Numbered from the stretch's first letter, positions 1 through 7,409 are shown. The stretch is DNA of 21,394 bases from VBCK01 sp035511515 (GCA_035511515.1 DATKFG010000130.1:1-21394), one strand, 5' to 3'. Notes: generated by a model from the sequence alone, not told the origin. Made by a program: numbers and translations.

Positions 1-805
1 CGGTCGGTATCTGCGCCAGGTGCGCGCCGAGGTCGTGGTACGCGGCCAGGGTCACGCCGTCGGCGGCCAGGCGCGCTTGCAGCTCCGGCGGCACCTTGCC
101 GTCCATCACAAACAGCGTTGCGCTGTCTGGTCCGACCAGCAGGTGCGCCACGAAAACCGGGTTGTACGGGACGTCGGAGCCCCTCAGATTGAGCAGCCAC
201 GCGATGTCGTCCAGCGTCGAGATCAGGTGCCAGCCGGCCCGGGCCTTTTGCATCGAATCGCGCAGTTGACTCAGCTTGGCCGAGCGCGGCACGGGCGCGT
301 AGCGCTGCTGCTGCTCGAACACCGGCACCCGCGGCAGGCCGGGTCGCTGCGGCCACACTTCCTCCAGCAAATCCAGGTCCAGCCGCAGCGATGCGCCGCA
401 CGGGGCCAGCGCGTCCTGCAGCATCCGCACCACCGTCAGTGCGAGCACCTGGCCGTCGACGCCGACCTGATCGCCCCGGCTGCAGCTGGTGGCCAGCCAA
501 TCGACGAATGCCACGCCGGCATTGGCGCTGACTTTCATCGGTGTGATACCGGTTCCGTCCAGTTCCACCTCGGCCTGCAGCCAGTATCGGCTGTCGACCC
601 AGACGCCGGCAAACTGCGCCGTGACCACCAGTGTGCCGACCGAGCCGGTGAAGCCGGACAGCCACTGGCGTCCCTGCCAGCGTTCGGGCAGATACTCCGA
701 CAGATGCGGATCGGACGACGGCACGATCCAGGCCGACAGGCCGTGACTTTGCATCGCCGCCCGCAGCGACGCGATCCGATCTGCGATGTGTGTCGAGGCG
801 GTCAT
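1..805 (-). CDS. Aminopeptidase P family protein (M24), N-terminal part, cut by window edge
   Basis: The reverse strand reads open from an ATG at 803-805 to the left edge, giving about 268 N-terminal residues. These match the first creatinase/prolidase-type N-domain (SAWIVPSSDPHLSEYLPERW, WLSGFTGSVGTLVV) and the second N-domain (DDIAWLLNLRGSDVPYNPVF) of the long, roughly 600-residue Xaa-Pro aminopeptidases. Enzymes of this family remove an N-terminal residue that precedes proline, using two metals bound in the C-terminal pita-bread domain. That domain lies outside the window, so catalytic residues cannot be checked. The start overlaps the glnS stop as ATGA, so it is probably the last or a late gene of the glnS transcript and translationally coupled to it. 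The family call is firm; the substrate is not shown by the sequence. Confidence 0.88.
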   Translation of the reverse strand, partial: MTASTHIADRIASLRAAMQSHGLSAWIVPSSDPHLSEYLPERWQGRQWLSGFTGSVGTLVVTAQFAGVWVDSRYWLQAEVELDGTGITPMKVSANAGVAFVDWLATSCSRGDQVGVDGQVLALTVVRMLQDALAPCGASLRLDLDLLEEVWPQRPGLPRVPVFEQQQRYAPVPRSAKLSQLRDSMQKARAGWHLISTLDDIAWLLNLRGSDVPYNPVFVAHLLVGPDSATLFVMDGKVPPELQARLAADGVTLAAYHDLGAHLAQIPT

Positions 806-2841
806 TTGGAACGCGAGTCGCGCAAGGTTGTGATCCGGTTGAACACCAGGCGGTCCGGCGCATGGTCGCGCAGGTCCGCGACGAAGTAGCCGTGCCGTTC
901 GAACTGGAAGCGGTCCTCGGGCTGCGCTGCGGCCAGGCCCGCTTCCACGCAGGCCGTCAGGACCCGGCGGCTGCCGGGGTTGATCGATTCGCGGAAGTCG
1001 CGTCCGCCGGCGTCGGGCTGCGGGTCCGTGAACAGCTGCTCGAACAGCCGCACCTCCGCGCGCAGGCAGCCGTCCACCGGCAGCCAGTGGATCGCGCCCT
1101 TGACCTTGACCCGGTTGGCTCCGTCCGTTCCGCTGCGCGTGTCGGGCAGGTACTCGGCCAGCACCGCGGTCGCGCGCCCCGAGGCATCCTTTTCGAACCC
1201 GGTGCAGCGGATCACGTAGGCGTAGCGCAGCCGCACCAGGTTGCCCGGGTACAGGCGGAAGTAGTCCGGCGCCGGCCGCTCGGTGAAATCGTCGCGCTCG
1301 ATCCACAGCTCGCGCGTCAGGTGCAGGGTTCGCGTTCCCAGCTCCGGCCGGTGCGGGTGCACCGGCGCCACGCATTCCTCGCGGTGGCCCGCGGGCAGGT
1401 TGGTGATCACCAGCCGCAGCGGCTCGAGCACCGCCACCCCGCGCGGCGCCGTCGGGTCCAGATCGTCGCGCAGCGCCTGCTCGAGCACCGGGTAGTCGAT
1501 CCACGATTCGGCCTTGCTGACGCCGATGCGCTCGGAAAACAGCTGCAGGCTGCGCTGCGTGTAGCCGCGCCGCCGCAGTCCCACAATGGTCGGCATGCGC
1601 GGGTCGTCCCAGCCATCGACGAGCCGCTCCTCGACCAGCTGGATCAGCTTGCGCTTGCTCATCATCACGTAGTTCACGTTCAGCCGGGAGAACTCGTACT
1701 GGTGCGGCAGATCGAACGGGTCGGGGCGCAGATCCTCCAGGGCGCCCGCCAGCAGGGGCGCGAACTGCTCCGCCTTTCCCAACAGCAGCTTGTAGAAGGC
1801 GTCCAGATCCCGCATCACGGCGCCGCGATCGTGTTCCCAGCGGTCGAACATCGCGCGCAGGTTCGCCTCGGCCGGCCCCGCATACAACTTGTGGCGGAAG
1901 TTGTGGCAGTGCAGGGCGAACTCGCGCGCCACCTCCAGGCCCTGCTCGCGCAGCGACTGCACCAGTTCCAGCGCGGAGCGCCACTGCGGCTCGCGCATGG
2001 TCGGCACCAGGCGCTCGACGCACCAGTCGTACAGCGGCCGGTGATCCTCGAACTCCAGCGTGCACAGGCTGTGCGTGATCGACTCCAGCGCGTCGGAGAT
2101 CGAGTGCGTGTAGTCGTACATCGGATAGATGCACCAGCGGTCGCCGGTCCGATGGTGGTGCGCGAAGCGGATCCGGTACAGCGTGGGATCGCGCAGGTTG
2201 ATGTTGGGCGAGGCCATGTCGATGCGCGCCCGCAGCACCATCGATCCCTCGCCGTGCCGGCCCTCGCGCATCTGGCGAAATCGCGCCAGGCTCTCCTCGG
2301 GCGGGCGGCCGCGGAATGGCGAATCGCGCCCCGGTTCGGTCAGCGTTCCGCGCGACCCGCGCAGCTGCTCGGCGCTTTGCTCGTCGACGTACGCGTGCCC
2401 GGTGCGGATCAGGTATTCGGCGTATTCGTACAGCTGGTCGAAATAGTCCGACGCGTAGTACAGGTTGCTGTGCGCGCCTTCGGTCCAGTCGAAGCCCAAC
2501 CAGTGCACCGCGTCCAGGATCGAATCGACGTACTCCTGCTCCTCCTTTTCCGGATTGGTGTCGTCGAAGCGCATATGGCAGCGGCCGTGGTAGTCGCGCG
2601 CCAGCCCGAAATTCAGGCAGATCGATTTGGCGTGCCCGACGTGCAGGTATCCGTTCGGCTCGGGCGGAAAGCGCGTGCGGATGCGCGCCGTTTCCGGCGG
2701 GCCCTGCCACTGGAATGTGCCGTCGCCCGGGCGCCCGTTCCAGCGGCGCCGCGCAAACCGGCCCCGGGCCAGGTCCGCATCGACGATGTTGCGGATGAAA
2801 TTGGCCGCCGCGGCGGGCCGCGAAGCGTCGCGTCGATTCAT
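802..2841 (-). CDS. glnS: Glutaminyl-tRNA synthetase with an internal ~100-residue insertion
   Basis: Charges tRNA-Gln with glutamine in the cytosol using ATP. It is a class I synthetase: RFPPEPNGYLHVGHAKS carries the HIGH-type motif (HVGH, residues 67-70), MSKRK (394-398) is the KMSKS-type loop, and the C-terminal third follows the GlnRS anticodon-binding beta-barrels (ending VFNRITTLRD). Length is 679 residues, against about 550-580 for usual bacterial GlnRS. The excess has two parts: about 20 residues near 31-52, before the catalytic core, and about 100 residues at 279-378 between LYDWCVERL and PHQYEFSRLN, which are nearly adjacent in ordinary GlnRS. The insert is rich in Leu, Arg, Glu and Ala and looks helical. 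The start ATG overlaps the stop of a 25-codon ORF, and the stop overlaps the M24 peptidase start. Function is firm; the role of the insert is unknown. Confidence 0.96.
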   Translation of the reverse strand: MNRRDASRPAAAANFIRNIVDADLARGRFARRRWNGRPGDGTFQWQGPPETARIRTRFPPEPNGYLHVGHAKSICLNFGLARDYHGRCHMRFDDTNPEKEEQEYVDSILDAVHWLGFDWTEGAHSNLYYASDYFDQLYEYAEYLIRTGHAYVDEQSAEQLRGSRGTLTEPGRDSPFRGRPPEESLARFRQMREGRHGEGSMVLRARIDMASPNINLRDPTLYRIRFAHHHRTGDRWCIYPMYDYTHSISDALESITHSLCTLEFEDHRPLYDWCVERLVPTMREPQWRSALELVQSLREQGLEVAREFALHCHNFRHKLYAGPAEANLRAMFDRWEHDRGAVMRDLDAFYKLLLGKAEQFAPLLAGALEDLRPDPFDLPHQYEFSRLNVNYVMMSKRKLIQLVEERLVDGWDDPRMPTIVGLRRRGYTQRSLQLFSERIGVSKAESWIDYPVLEQALRDDLDPTAPRGVAVLEPLRLVITNLPAGHREECVAPVHPHRPELGTRTLHLTRELWIERDDFTERPAPDYFRLYPGNLVRLRYAYVIRCTGFEKDASGRATAVLAEYLPDTRSGTDGANRVKVKGAIHWLPVDGCLRAEVRLFEQLFTDPQPDAGGRDFRESINPGSRRVLTACVEAGLAAAQPEDRFQFERHGYFVADLRDHAPDRLVFNRITTLRDSRSK

Positions 2842-2915
2842 CGGCCCATTCTAGCCCGGATCGCCTCGCGACCGCCGCGCAACTGATTGATTTCGAACGC
2901 GGTTTTGAGGCTCAT
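2838..2915 (-). CDS. Candidate 25-codon micro-ORF bridging two genes
   Basis: This small frame fills the whole gap between the TIGR04282-type gene and glnS. Its ATG (2913-2915) overlaps the upstream stop as ATGA, and its TGA (2838-2840) overlaps the glnS ATG as ATGA. The 25-residue product begins MSLKTAFEINQLRGG and ends REAIRARMGR; it is basic, has no membrane segment, and matches nothing I recognise. Possible roles are a coupling or leader peptide that keeps ribosomes on the mRNA into glnS, or a chance open frame. Only the geometry supports it. Confidence 0.4.
   Translation of the reverse strand: MSLKTAFEINQLRGGREAIRARMGR
2848..2853 (-). promoter_or_regulatory. Possible -10 hexamer for glnS
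   Basis: TAGAAT on the minus strand ends 6 nt before the glnS ATG, inside the micro-ORF. No convincing -35 hexamer lies 16-18 bp upstream. If used, the transcript would start at or next to the ATG and be nearly leaderless. Confidence 0.25.
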
Positions 2916-3559
2916 CGGGCGATCCAGCCCTGCTCGAGCGCAAGCCGCAGGTCTGCCACCGTGTCCAGATCGGGCAATTCGCGCAGCAGCCGCAGCGCCA
3001 GACCCAGCGATGCGGCCCGCCGCAGGGTCTGCTGGAGCACGGACGGGCCGCCCCATTCGATCGCCTCGAACAAGTCCGGTTGCGGGCGCTTCAGACCGAT
3101 CAACACGTAGCCGCCGTCCCGGGCCGGCTGCAGCACCCCGTCGTGCGAGTCCAGCGCGGCGGTGGCCTGCTGCAGGTCATCGGGCGTCTGCGCCGGGCAA
3201 TCGGATCCGATCAGCACGCAGCCCCGCGCCCGATCCGGCCCGCTCAGCGCATGCGAAAAGGCGTTGGCCATGCGCGCGCCCAGGTCGGCTCCGCGCTGCT
3301 CGTAGACCTGGACCGGGAAGCGCCGCGCGCAGTCCTGCACGAAAGCATCGTGCGCGTCACCGGCGATCCACAGCTCGACCCGGGCGCCGCGCACTTCGCA
3401 GGCGCGGCCCAGTGCCGCGATCACGAGCCTGCGGTGCAGATCGGTTGCCGCCGCGATGCCCAGCTCCGGGATCAGACGGGTCTTGACGTGGCCGGCCAGC
3501 GGCGCGCGCGCGAACACCTGCAGCGTGCAGCGGTCTTCGGGGCGCGCTTCAACGCGCAT
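2912..3559 (-). CDS. TIGR04282-family transferase (DUF2064, GT-A-like fold)
   Basis: A 215-residue protein with the marks of the TIGR04282 / rSAM-selenodomain-associated transferase 1 family: FARAPLAGHVKTRL (KTRL at 26-29) near the N-terminus, a metal/nucleotide-site-like GSDCP (118-122), and DGGYVLIGL (148-155). The fold resembles nucleotide-sugar transferases. Family members are linked to a radical-SAM selenodomain system and are named in arsenosugar biosynthesis, but no substrate can be read from this sequence. The ATG at 3557-3559 overlaps the 3' end of the TIGR04283-type gene by 11 nt, so the two are almost certainly co-translated, the usual pairing for these families. Its stop overlaps the start of a 25-codon ORF leading to glnS. 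Confidence 0.88.
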   Translation of the reverse strand: MRVEARPEDRCTLQVFARAPLAGHVKTRLIPELGIAAATDLHRRLVIAALGRACEVRGARVELWIAGDAHDAFVQDCARRFPVQVYEQRGADLGARMANAFSHALSGPDRARGCVLIGSDCPAQTPDDLQQATAALDSHDGVLQPARDGGYVLIGLKRPQPDLFEAIEWGGPSVLQQTLRRAASLGLALRLLRELPDLDTVADLRLALEQGWIAR

Positions 3560-4241
3560 TGCGGTAGCGCTGCGCCAGCTGCTGCGGATCGGCTCCCAGG
3601 AAATAGGCCAGCCTGAGGCGCCACATCAGAACGACCGTGCGCGCCACACCGGCCTGGTCCCAGCGCCGCGCCGAAACGGTCACTGCCGCACGCAGCGCGG
3701 CCGGCGCCGACAGCCGGCGTGCGCGCCGGCAGAATTCGACGTCCTCCATCAGCGCGATCGGGGCGAATCCTTCCAGCGCGACGAAGGCCCCCTGCGAAAC
3801 GAAAATGGCCTGGTCGCCGGTGCAGATGCCGGTGGCACGCGAGCGCAGATTCATCAGCGCCGAAACCAGCCCAAGGCCGAACGAGCGGCCCTGCAGTCGC
3901 ACGTCGAACCGGCCCCAGCAGGTGTCGGCCCGAGACAAGGCCTGGAAGACGAGGCGATCCGCCTGCGGCGGAAGGCGCACGTCGGCGTGCAGGAACAGCA
4001 GCGCGTCGGCGCCGCGGGCCTGCTCGCAGCGCGCTGCCGCGTTCATCTGCAGCGCGCGGCCGCGCGGGGCGCTCACGACCCGGTCGCACAGCGGCGCGGC
4101 CAGCCGCACGGTGGCGTCGCGGCTGCCCCCGTCGACCACGATCACGCAAGCGCCGCGCTGGCGCAGTTCGGCCAGCGCGGCCAGACACGCCTCGATCTGG
4201 GCCGCCTCGTCCAGCACCGGAACGATGATGGCGAGCTTCAT
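3549..4241 (-). CDS. TIGR04283-family glycosyltransferase (GT2-like)
   Basis: A 230-residue family 2 glycosyltransferase-like protein. The N-terminus (KLAIIVPVLDEA) and DGGSRD (37-42) form the nucleotide-sugar site. LLFLHADVRLP holds the DxD-like acid, and TGDQAIFV with LMEDVEFCRRAR gives the acceptor and catalytic-base region. This set matches TIGR04283 (rSAM/selenodomain-associated transferase 2). The start is the ATG at 4239-4241, which overlaps the TAA of the upstream oxidoreductase by one base (TAATG). On this strand a purine-rich GGGAGAGGG lies 8 nt upstream and probably serves as ribosome-binding site; it is part of a dispersed hairpin repeat. A longer in-frame extension to about 4886 exists but has no family homology. 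Donor and acceptor are unknown. Confidence 0.88.
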   Translation of the reverse strand: MKLAIIVPVLDEAAQIEACLAALAELRQRGACVIVVDGGSRDATVRLAAPLCDRVVSAPRGRALQMNAAARCEQARGADALLFLHADVRLPPQADRLVFQALSRADTCWGRFDVRLQGRSFGLGLVSALMNLRSRATGICTGDQAIFVSQGAFVALEGFAPIALMEDVEFCRRARRLSAPAALRAAVTVSARRWDQAGVARTVVLMWRLRLAYFLGADPQQLAQRYRNAR

Positions 4242-6490
4242 TAAAACTGCCCTCTCCCGCTTGCGGCAGAGGGGTCGGGGGTGAGGGTGTCCGCTGCATA
4301 GGCCTTGCGCCGATCGCGCCACAGCGCCACCAGCCCGCGCAGCACGGCGCCGATACCGCCCGCGCCGCGCAGCCACGCCTGCAGCGCCTGCAGCAGTGCC
4401 CATTGTCCCAGCGTCACCTGCGCGCGCCGCCAGTTGCCCGCAGCGTACTTGTTGGCTTCGGCCAGCGTCGGAAAAATGTGGATCGTGCCCAGGATGCGGC
4501 CCAGGCCGATGTTGTGCTTCATCGCGAGCACGTATTCGGCCAGCAGGTCGCCCGCGTGCGCGCCCACGATCGTGGCGCCCAGGATGCGGTCCGAACCCGG
4601 CCGCGTCAGCACCTTCACGAAGCCGGCGGTCTCGCCGTCGGTGATCGCCCGGCTCAGACCGGCGATCGGATAGACGGTCGCCTCGTAGGGCACTTTGCGC
4701 TCGCGCGCCTCCTGCTCGTTCAGACCCACCCGCGCCACCTCGGGGTCGACGAAGGTCGCCCAGGGGATCACCCGGTAATCGGCGCGCAGCGCGCGAAAGC
4801 GGCCGAACAGCGCGTTGACCGCGGCGTACCAGGCCTGGTGCGCGCCAACGTGCGTGAACTGGTACGGTCCGGCCGCGTCGCCGCATACGGTGATGTTCGG
4901 ATAGTCGGTCCGAAGAAACTCGTCGGTCTGAACGGTGCCGTCGCGCCGCGTTGCGATGCCGAGCGCTTCCAGGCCCAGCCCGTCGGTGCGGGGCTTACGC
5001 CCGACCGCGACCAGCACCTGATCGAACTCGATCCGCACTTGCGTGCCCTGATGTTCGGCCACCACGATCTTGCTGCCTCCTTCGGACAGGAACTGTCGCG
5101 CCGTGTGGCCGGCCAGCACGCGCACGCCGTCCTGGCCGAGGCGCTCGGTCACCAGCTGCGACACCTCCGGGTCTTCGCGCACCAGGATCCGCGGCAGCAT
5201 CTCCAGCTGCGTGACCTGCGATCCCAGGCGCGCGAAGGCCTGGGCCAGCTCCGAGCCGATCGGCCCTCCGCCCAGCACCAGCAGCCGGGGCGGCAGTTCG
5301 CGCAGCTGCCACAGCGTTTCCGAGGTCAGATAGCCGACCTGCTGAAGGCCCGGGATCGGCGGCACGAAAGGACGCGCGCCGGTCGCGATCACGATCGCGC
5401 GCGTGGTCAGGGTGCGCGGGCCCGATCCGGTGTCGACCTGGACGGTCCAGGGCGATGTCAGCCGCGCGTTGCCGCCGATGCACTCGACGCCCAGGGCGGT
5501 GTAGCGCTGCACCGAGTCGTCGGGCTCCACCGTCTTCACGACGCGGGCGACCCGTTCCATCACCTGCGCGAAATCGACGTGGCCGTTTGCCCGGATCCCG
5601 AATTCGGCGCCGTGCGCGATGTCCGAACGCAGCCTGGCCGCCCTTATCAGCGCCTTGCTGGGAACGCAGCCGGTGTTCAGGCAGTCGCCCCCCATCTTGT
5701 CGCGTTCGATCAGCGCCACGCGCGCCCGCGTGGCAGCGGCGATGTATGCGCTGACCAGTCCGGACGATCCGGCGCCGATCACGACCAGGTTGTAGTCGAA
5801 CTTCGGCGGGCGCGGCCATCGGGCGTACAGCCGGCGCGCCTTGATGGCGTCGAGCGCACGCCGCGCCAGCAGCGGAAACACGCCCAGCAGTGCGAACGCC
5901 GCGATCAGGCCTCCCGAGATCCTGAACTGGCCGAGCTGGGTGCCCGCGTATACGTAGAGCATCGTGCCCGGCAGCATTCCGACCTGGCTGACCCAGTAGA
6001 AGGTGCGCGCCGGGATCGCGGTCAGGCCCATCAGCAGATTGATCAGGAAGAACGGAAACAGCGGCACCAGCCGCAGCGCGAACAGGTAAAACGCCCCTTC
6101 GCGCCGGATGCCCTCGTTGATCGGTTCGAGGCGGTCGCCGAAGCGCGATTGGACCGCATCGCGCAGCACGAAGCGGGCCGAAAGGAACGCCAGCGTGGCT
6201 CCGATCGAAGCGGCGAACGACGCCAGCGCGGTGCCGGTGACCAGGCCGAACAGCGCTCCGCCGGCCAGCGTGAGCAGCGCCGCGCCCGGCAGCGACAGGG
6301 CGGTGACCGCCACATACAGCGCGAAGAAGGCGCCCGCGGCGGTCCACGGGTGGGCCGCACGCCACGCCTCGAGCGCGTCCCTGCGGGCCAGGAAATAGTC
6401 CGGGCGAAGAAAACGGGCCAGGTCGAACACGAAGAACGCGACGATCGCCAGTGCGAGCGCCAGCGCGAGCAGCAGCTTGGACCGATGCAT
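4241..6490 (-). CDS. Fusion: TVP38/TMEM64 (VTT) membrane domain + FAD-dependent disulfide-type oxidoreductase
   Basis: A 749-residue fusion. Residues 1 to about 225 form a TVP38/TMEM64 (VTT/DedA-like) membrane domain, with a first helix at 6-22, the re-entrant-like GAALLTLAGGALFG segment (69-82), and LRLVPLFPFFLIN (139-151). From about 231 comes a class I pyridine nucleotide-disulfide oxidoreductase: FAD motif VVIGAGSSGL, redox disulfide CLNTGC (C270, C275), a second dinucleotide motif LVLGGGPIGSELAQAF, and a dimerisation domain. The His that precedes Pro-Thr in lipoamide dehydrogenase is Phe here (HIFPTLAEA), and no C-terminal vicinal Cys pair like that of mercuric reductase is seen, so mercury reduction is not supported. 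This fusion is a known architecture of unknown substrate. The start at 6490 has CCGGAGG about 10 nt upstream; an extension to 6673 lacks homology. Residues 735-747 are encoded by a dispersed repeat. Confidence 0.9.
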   Translation of the reverse strand: MHRSKLLLALALALAIVAFFVFDLARFLRPDYFLARRDALEAWRAAHPWTAAGAFFALYVAVTALSLPGAALLTLAGGALFGLVTGTALASFAASIGATLAFLSARFVLRDAVQSRFGDRLEPINEGIRREGAFYLFALRLVPLFPFFLINLLMGLTAIPARTFYWVSQVGMLPGTMLYVYAGTQLGQFRISGGLIAAFALLGVFPLLARRALDAIKARRLYARWPRPPKFDYNLVVIGAGSSGLVSAYIAAATRARVALIERDKMGGDCLNTGCVPSKALIRAARLRSDIAHGAEFGIRANGHVDFAQVMERVARVVKTVEPDDSVQRYTALGVECIGGNARLTSPWTVQVDTGSGPRTLTTRAIVIATGARPFVPPIPGLQQVGYLTSETLWQLRELPPRLLVLGGGPIGSELAQAFARLGSQVTQLEMLPRILVREDPEVSQLVTERLGQDGVRVLAGHTARQFLSEGGSKIVVAEHQGTQVRIEFDQVLVAVGRKPRTDGLGLEALGIATRRDGTVQTDEFLRTDYPNITVCGDAAGPYQFTHVGAHQAWYAAVNALFGRFRALRADYRVIPWATFVDPEVARVGLNEQEARERKVPYEATVYPIAGLSRAITDGETAGFVKVLTRPGSDRILGATIVGAHAGDLLAEYVLAMKHNIGLGRILGTIHIFPTLAEANKYAAGNWRRAQVTLGQWALLQALQAWLRGAGGIGAVLRGLVALWRDRRKAYAADTLTPDPSAASGRGQF
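4250..4288 (+). repeat. Hairpin repeat copy 1, overlapping coding sequence
   Basis: CCCTCTCCCGC, a short loop, GCGGCAGAGGGG, then GGGGGTGAGGG on the plus strand. It lies inside the 3' end of the minus-strand oxidoreductase fusion and just before the glycosyltransferase start. It belongs with the copies near 9221, 15278, 18351 and 21094. Confidence 0.85.
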
Positions 6491-6500
6491 GGGTTGCACG

Positions 6501-6505
6501 CCTCC
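6501..6505 (-). promoter_or_regulatory. Ribosome-binding site fixing the start of the TVP38-FAD fusion
   Basis: GGAGG on the minus strand, 10 nt before the ATG at 6488-6490. It supports this start over the longer upstream frame. Confidence 0.6.
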
Positions 6506-6620
6506 GGCGGTTTGTCGTAGCAAATGAGCGATCGGTCGGCCCTTGGCGGCGCTTCTTACAGCGGTGCCGGCGTCGGCAGGCCGGCTGCCGCGGCGCCGCG
6601 GTCGCGACGCAATCGACTCT

Positions 6621-7232
6621 TTACCGCGACGCGGCCGTGTGGGGCCACGGATCGGCGCGCCGCTCGATTTCACGCACCATCCCGGTGAACTGCTCCGAGA
6701 TGGTTCGGCGCAGCACCGGATTGCGGATGAATGTCGGCAGCGGTGTGTCCGGCTCGACCAGCCCGGTCCAGCTCAGCTCGGTGCTGCCGTCGGGTCTTGG
6801 CTCGATTCGATAGCCGCCGTCCAGCCGCCGCAGGTTGCCCTGCAGCAGATGCACGTCGATAGTCTGGTAAGGGCGCTCGGTGGAGGCGACCATGACCCGG
6901 ATCGAATACGAAAAGATCCACAGGCGGGCGCTGCCGCGTTGCTCGATGACCAGTTGCGCCCCATCGCGTGAGACGACCCGGCTGGAGACGATGCCGGGGA
7001 CGAACTCGGACAGATGGTCGTAATCGGTCAGCGTCTGCCAGATCAGCTCGATCGGCGCATGAACGACGGCGCGCGCATTGACCTCGATCGCCGCGCCCTG
7101 CTCGGTGGTGACCACGCTGATGTCGGTGGCGGCTTGCGCCGGCGCGGTCGCAAGCGCGCCCAGAACCAGCAGGCCAGGTAAGCGCGGGTGGGTCAAGACG
7201 GCGTCGGGTAGTAACTTAAGGCGCGTCGGCAC
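6621..7232 (-). CDS. Exported SRPBCC/START-like (polyketide cyclase/Coq10-type) protein
   Basis: About 203 residues. The N-terminus has a basic stretch, a hydrophobic run (LPGLLVLGALATAPAQA) and an AQA|AT cleavage-like site, so periplasmic export is likely. The mature part reads as an SRPBCC helix-grip domain: VNARAVVHAPIELIWQTLTDYDHLSEFVPGI near the N-terminus, then alternating strands ending in a helix (FIRNPVLRRTISEQFTGMVREIERRA). Such domains bind hydrophobic ligands; none can be named here. The start is uncertain: GTG at 7230-7232 is used, but TTG at 7194-7196 also leaves a complete signal peptide, and neither has a clear Shine-Dalgarno sequence. It lies about 200 bp downstream of the sigma/anti-sigma pair on the same strand and could be a target of that sigma factor, which is inference. 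Confidence 0.78.
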   Translation of the reverse strand: MPTRLKLLPDAVLTHPRLPGLLVLGALATAPAQAATDISVVTTEQGAAIEVNARAVVHAPIELIWQTLTDYDHLSEFVPGIVSSRVVSRDGAQLVIEQRGSARLWIFSYSIRVMVASTERPYQTIDVHLLQGNLRRLDGGYRIEPRPDGSTELSWTGLVEPDTPLPTFIRNPVLRRTISEQFTGMVREIERRADPWPHTAASR

Positions 7233-7369
7233 CACCGATGCGTCCGGGCACGAGCGGCCGATCCGCACGCGCGCGGACGTCCTATGCGGTAGGAGTGTGC
7301 ACCGCCAGCGTCGGTTCAGCGCGCCCATCGGCCGCAAGGAGCGGGAAACGCGCGTTTTTGGGATCCTGG

Positions 7370-7409
7370 ATGTTTCGGATCCGGCACGGTTTCGCCCTGA
7401 CCGAAACAT
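7370..7409. promoter_or_regulatory. Perfect 9-bp inverted repeat in the gap before the SRPBCC gene
   Basis: ATGTTTCGG (7370-7378) and CCGAAACAT (7401-7409) are exact inverted copies separated by 22 nt. GGATCC occurs twice nearby (7361-7366 and 7377-7382). There is no adjacent T-run, so an operator or RNA structure is likelier than an intrinsic terminator. The rest of the 203-bp gap (7233-7435) shows no gene. Confidence 0.4.

Noticed and set aside
790..2886. Plus-strand open frame of 698 codons opposite glnS
   Set aside because: Antisense shadow of a high-GC gene; the product is Arg/His/Gln/Val-rich with no domain, while the opposite strand is a clear GlnRS.
4242..4886. N-terminal extension of the TIGR04283-type glycosyltransferase
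   Set aside because: It lies in another frame of the oxidoreductase gene; similarity begins at the ATG at 4239-4241, which also has a purine-rich sequence upstream.
4241..6490. Mercuric reductase
   Set aside because: The disulfide oxidoreductase fold and CLNTGC are shared, but there is no N-terminal HMA domain, no C-terminal vicinal Cys pair and no merR/merT neighbours.
4403..6520. Plus-strand open frame of 705 codons opposite the TVP38-FAD fusion
   Set aside because: Shadow frame; composition is typical of the antisense of a GC-rich gene and shows no motif.
6588..6601. 14-bp palindrome CCGCGGCGCCGCGG as a terminator or operator
   Set aside because: Perfect, but purely G+C with no T-run; such palindromes are frequent by chance at this base composition.
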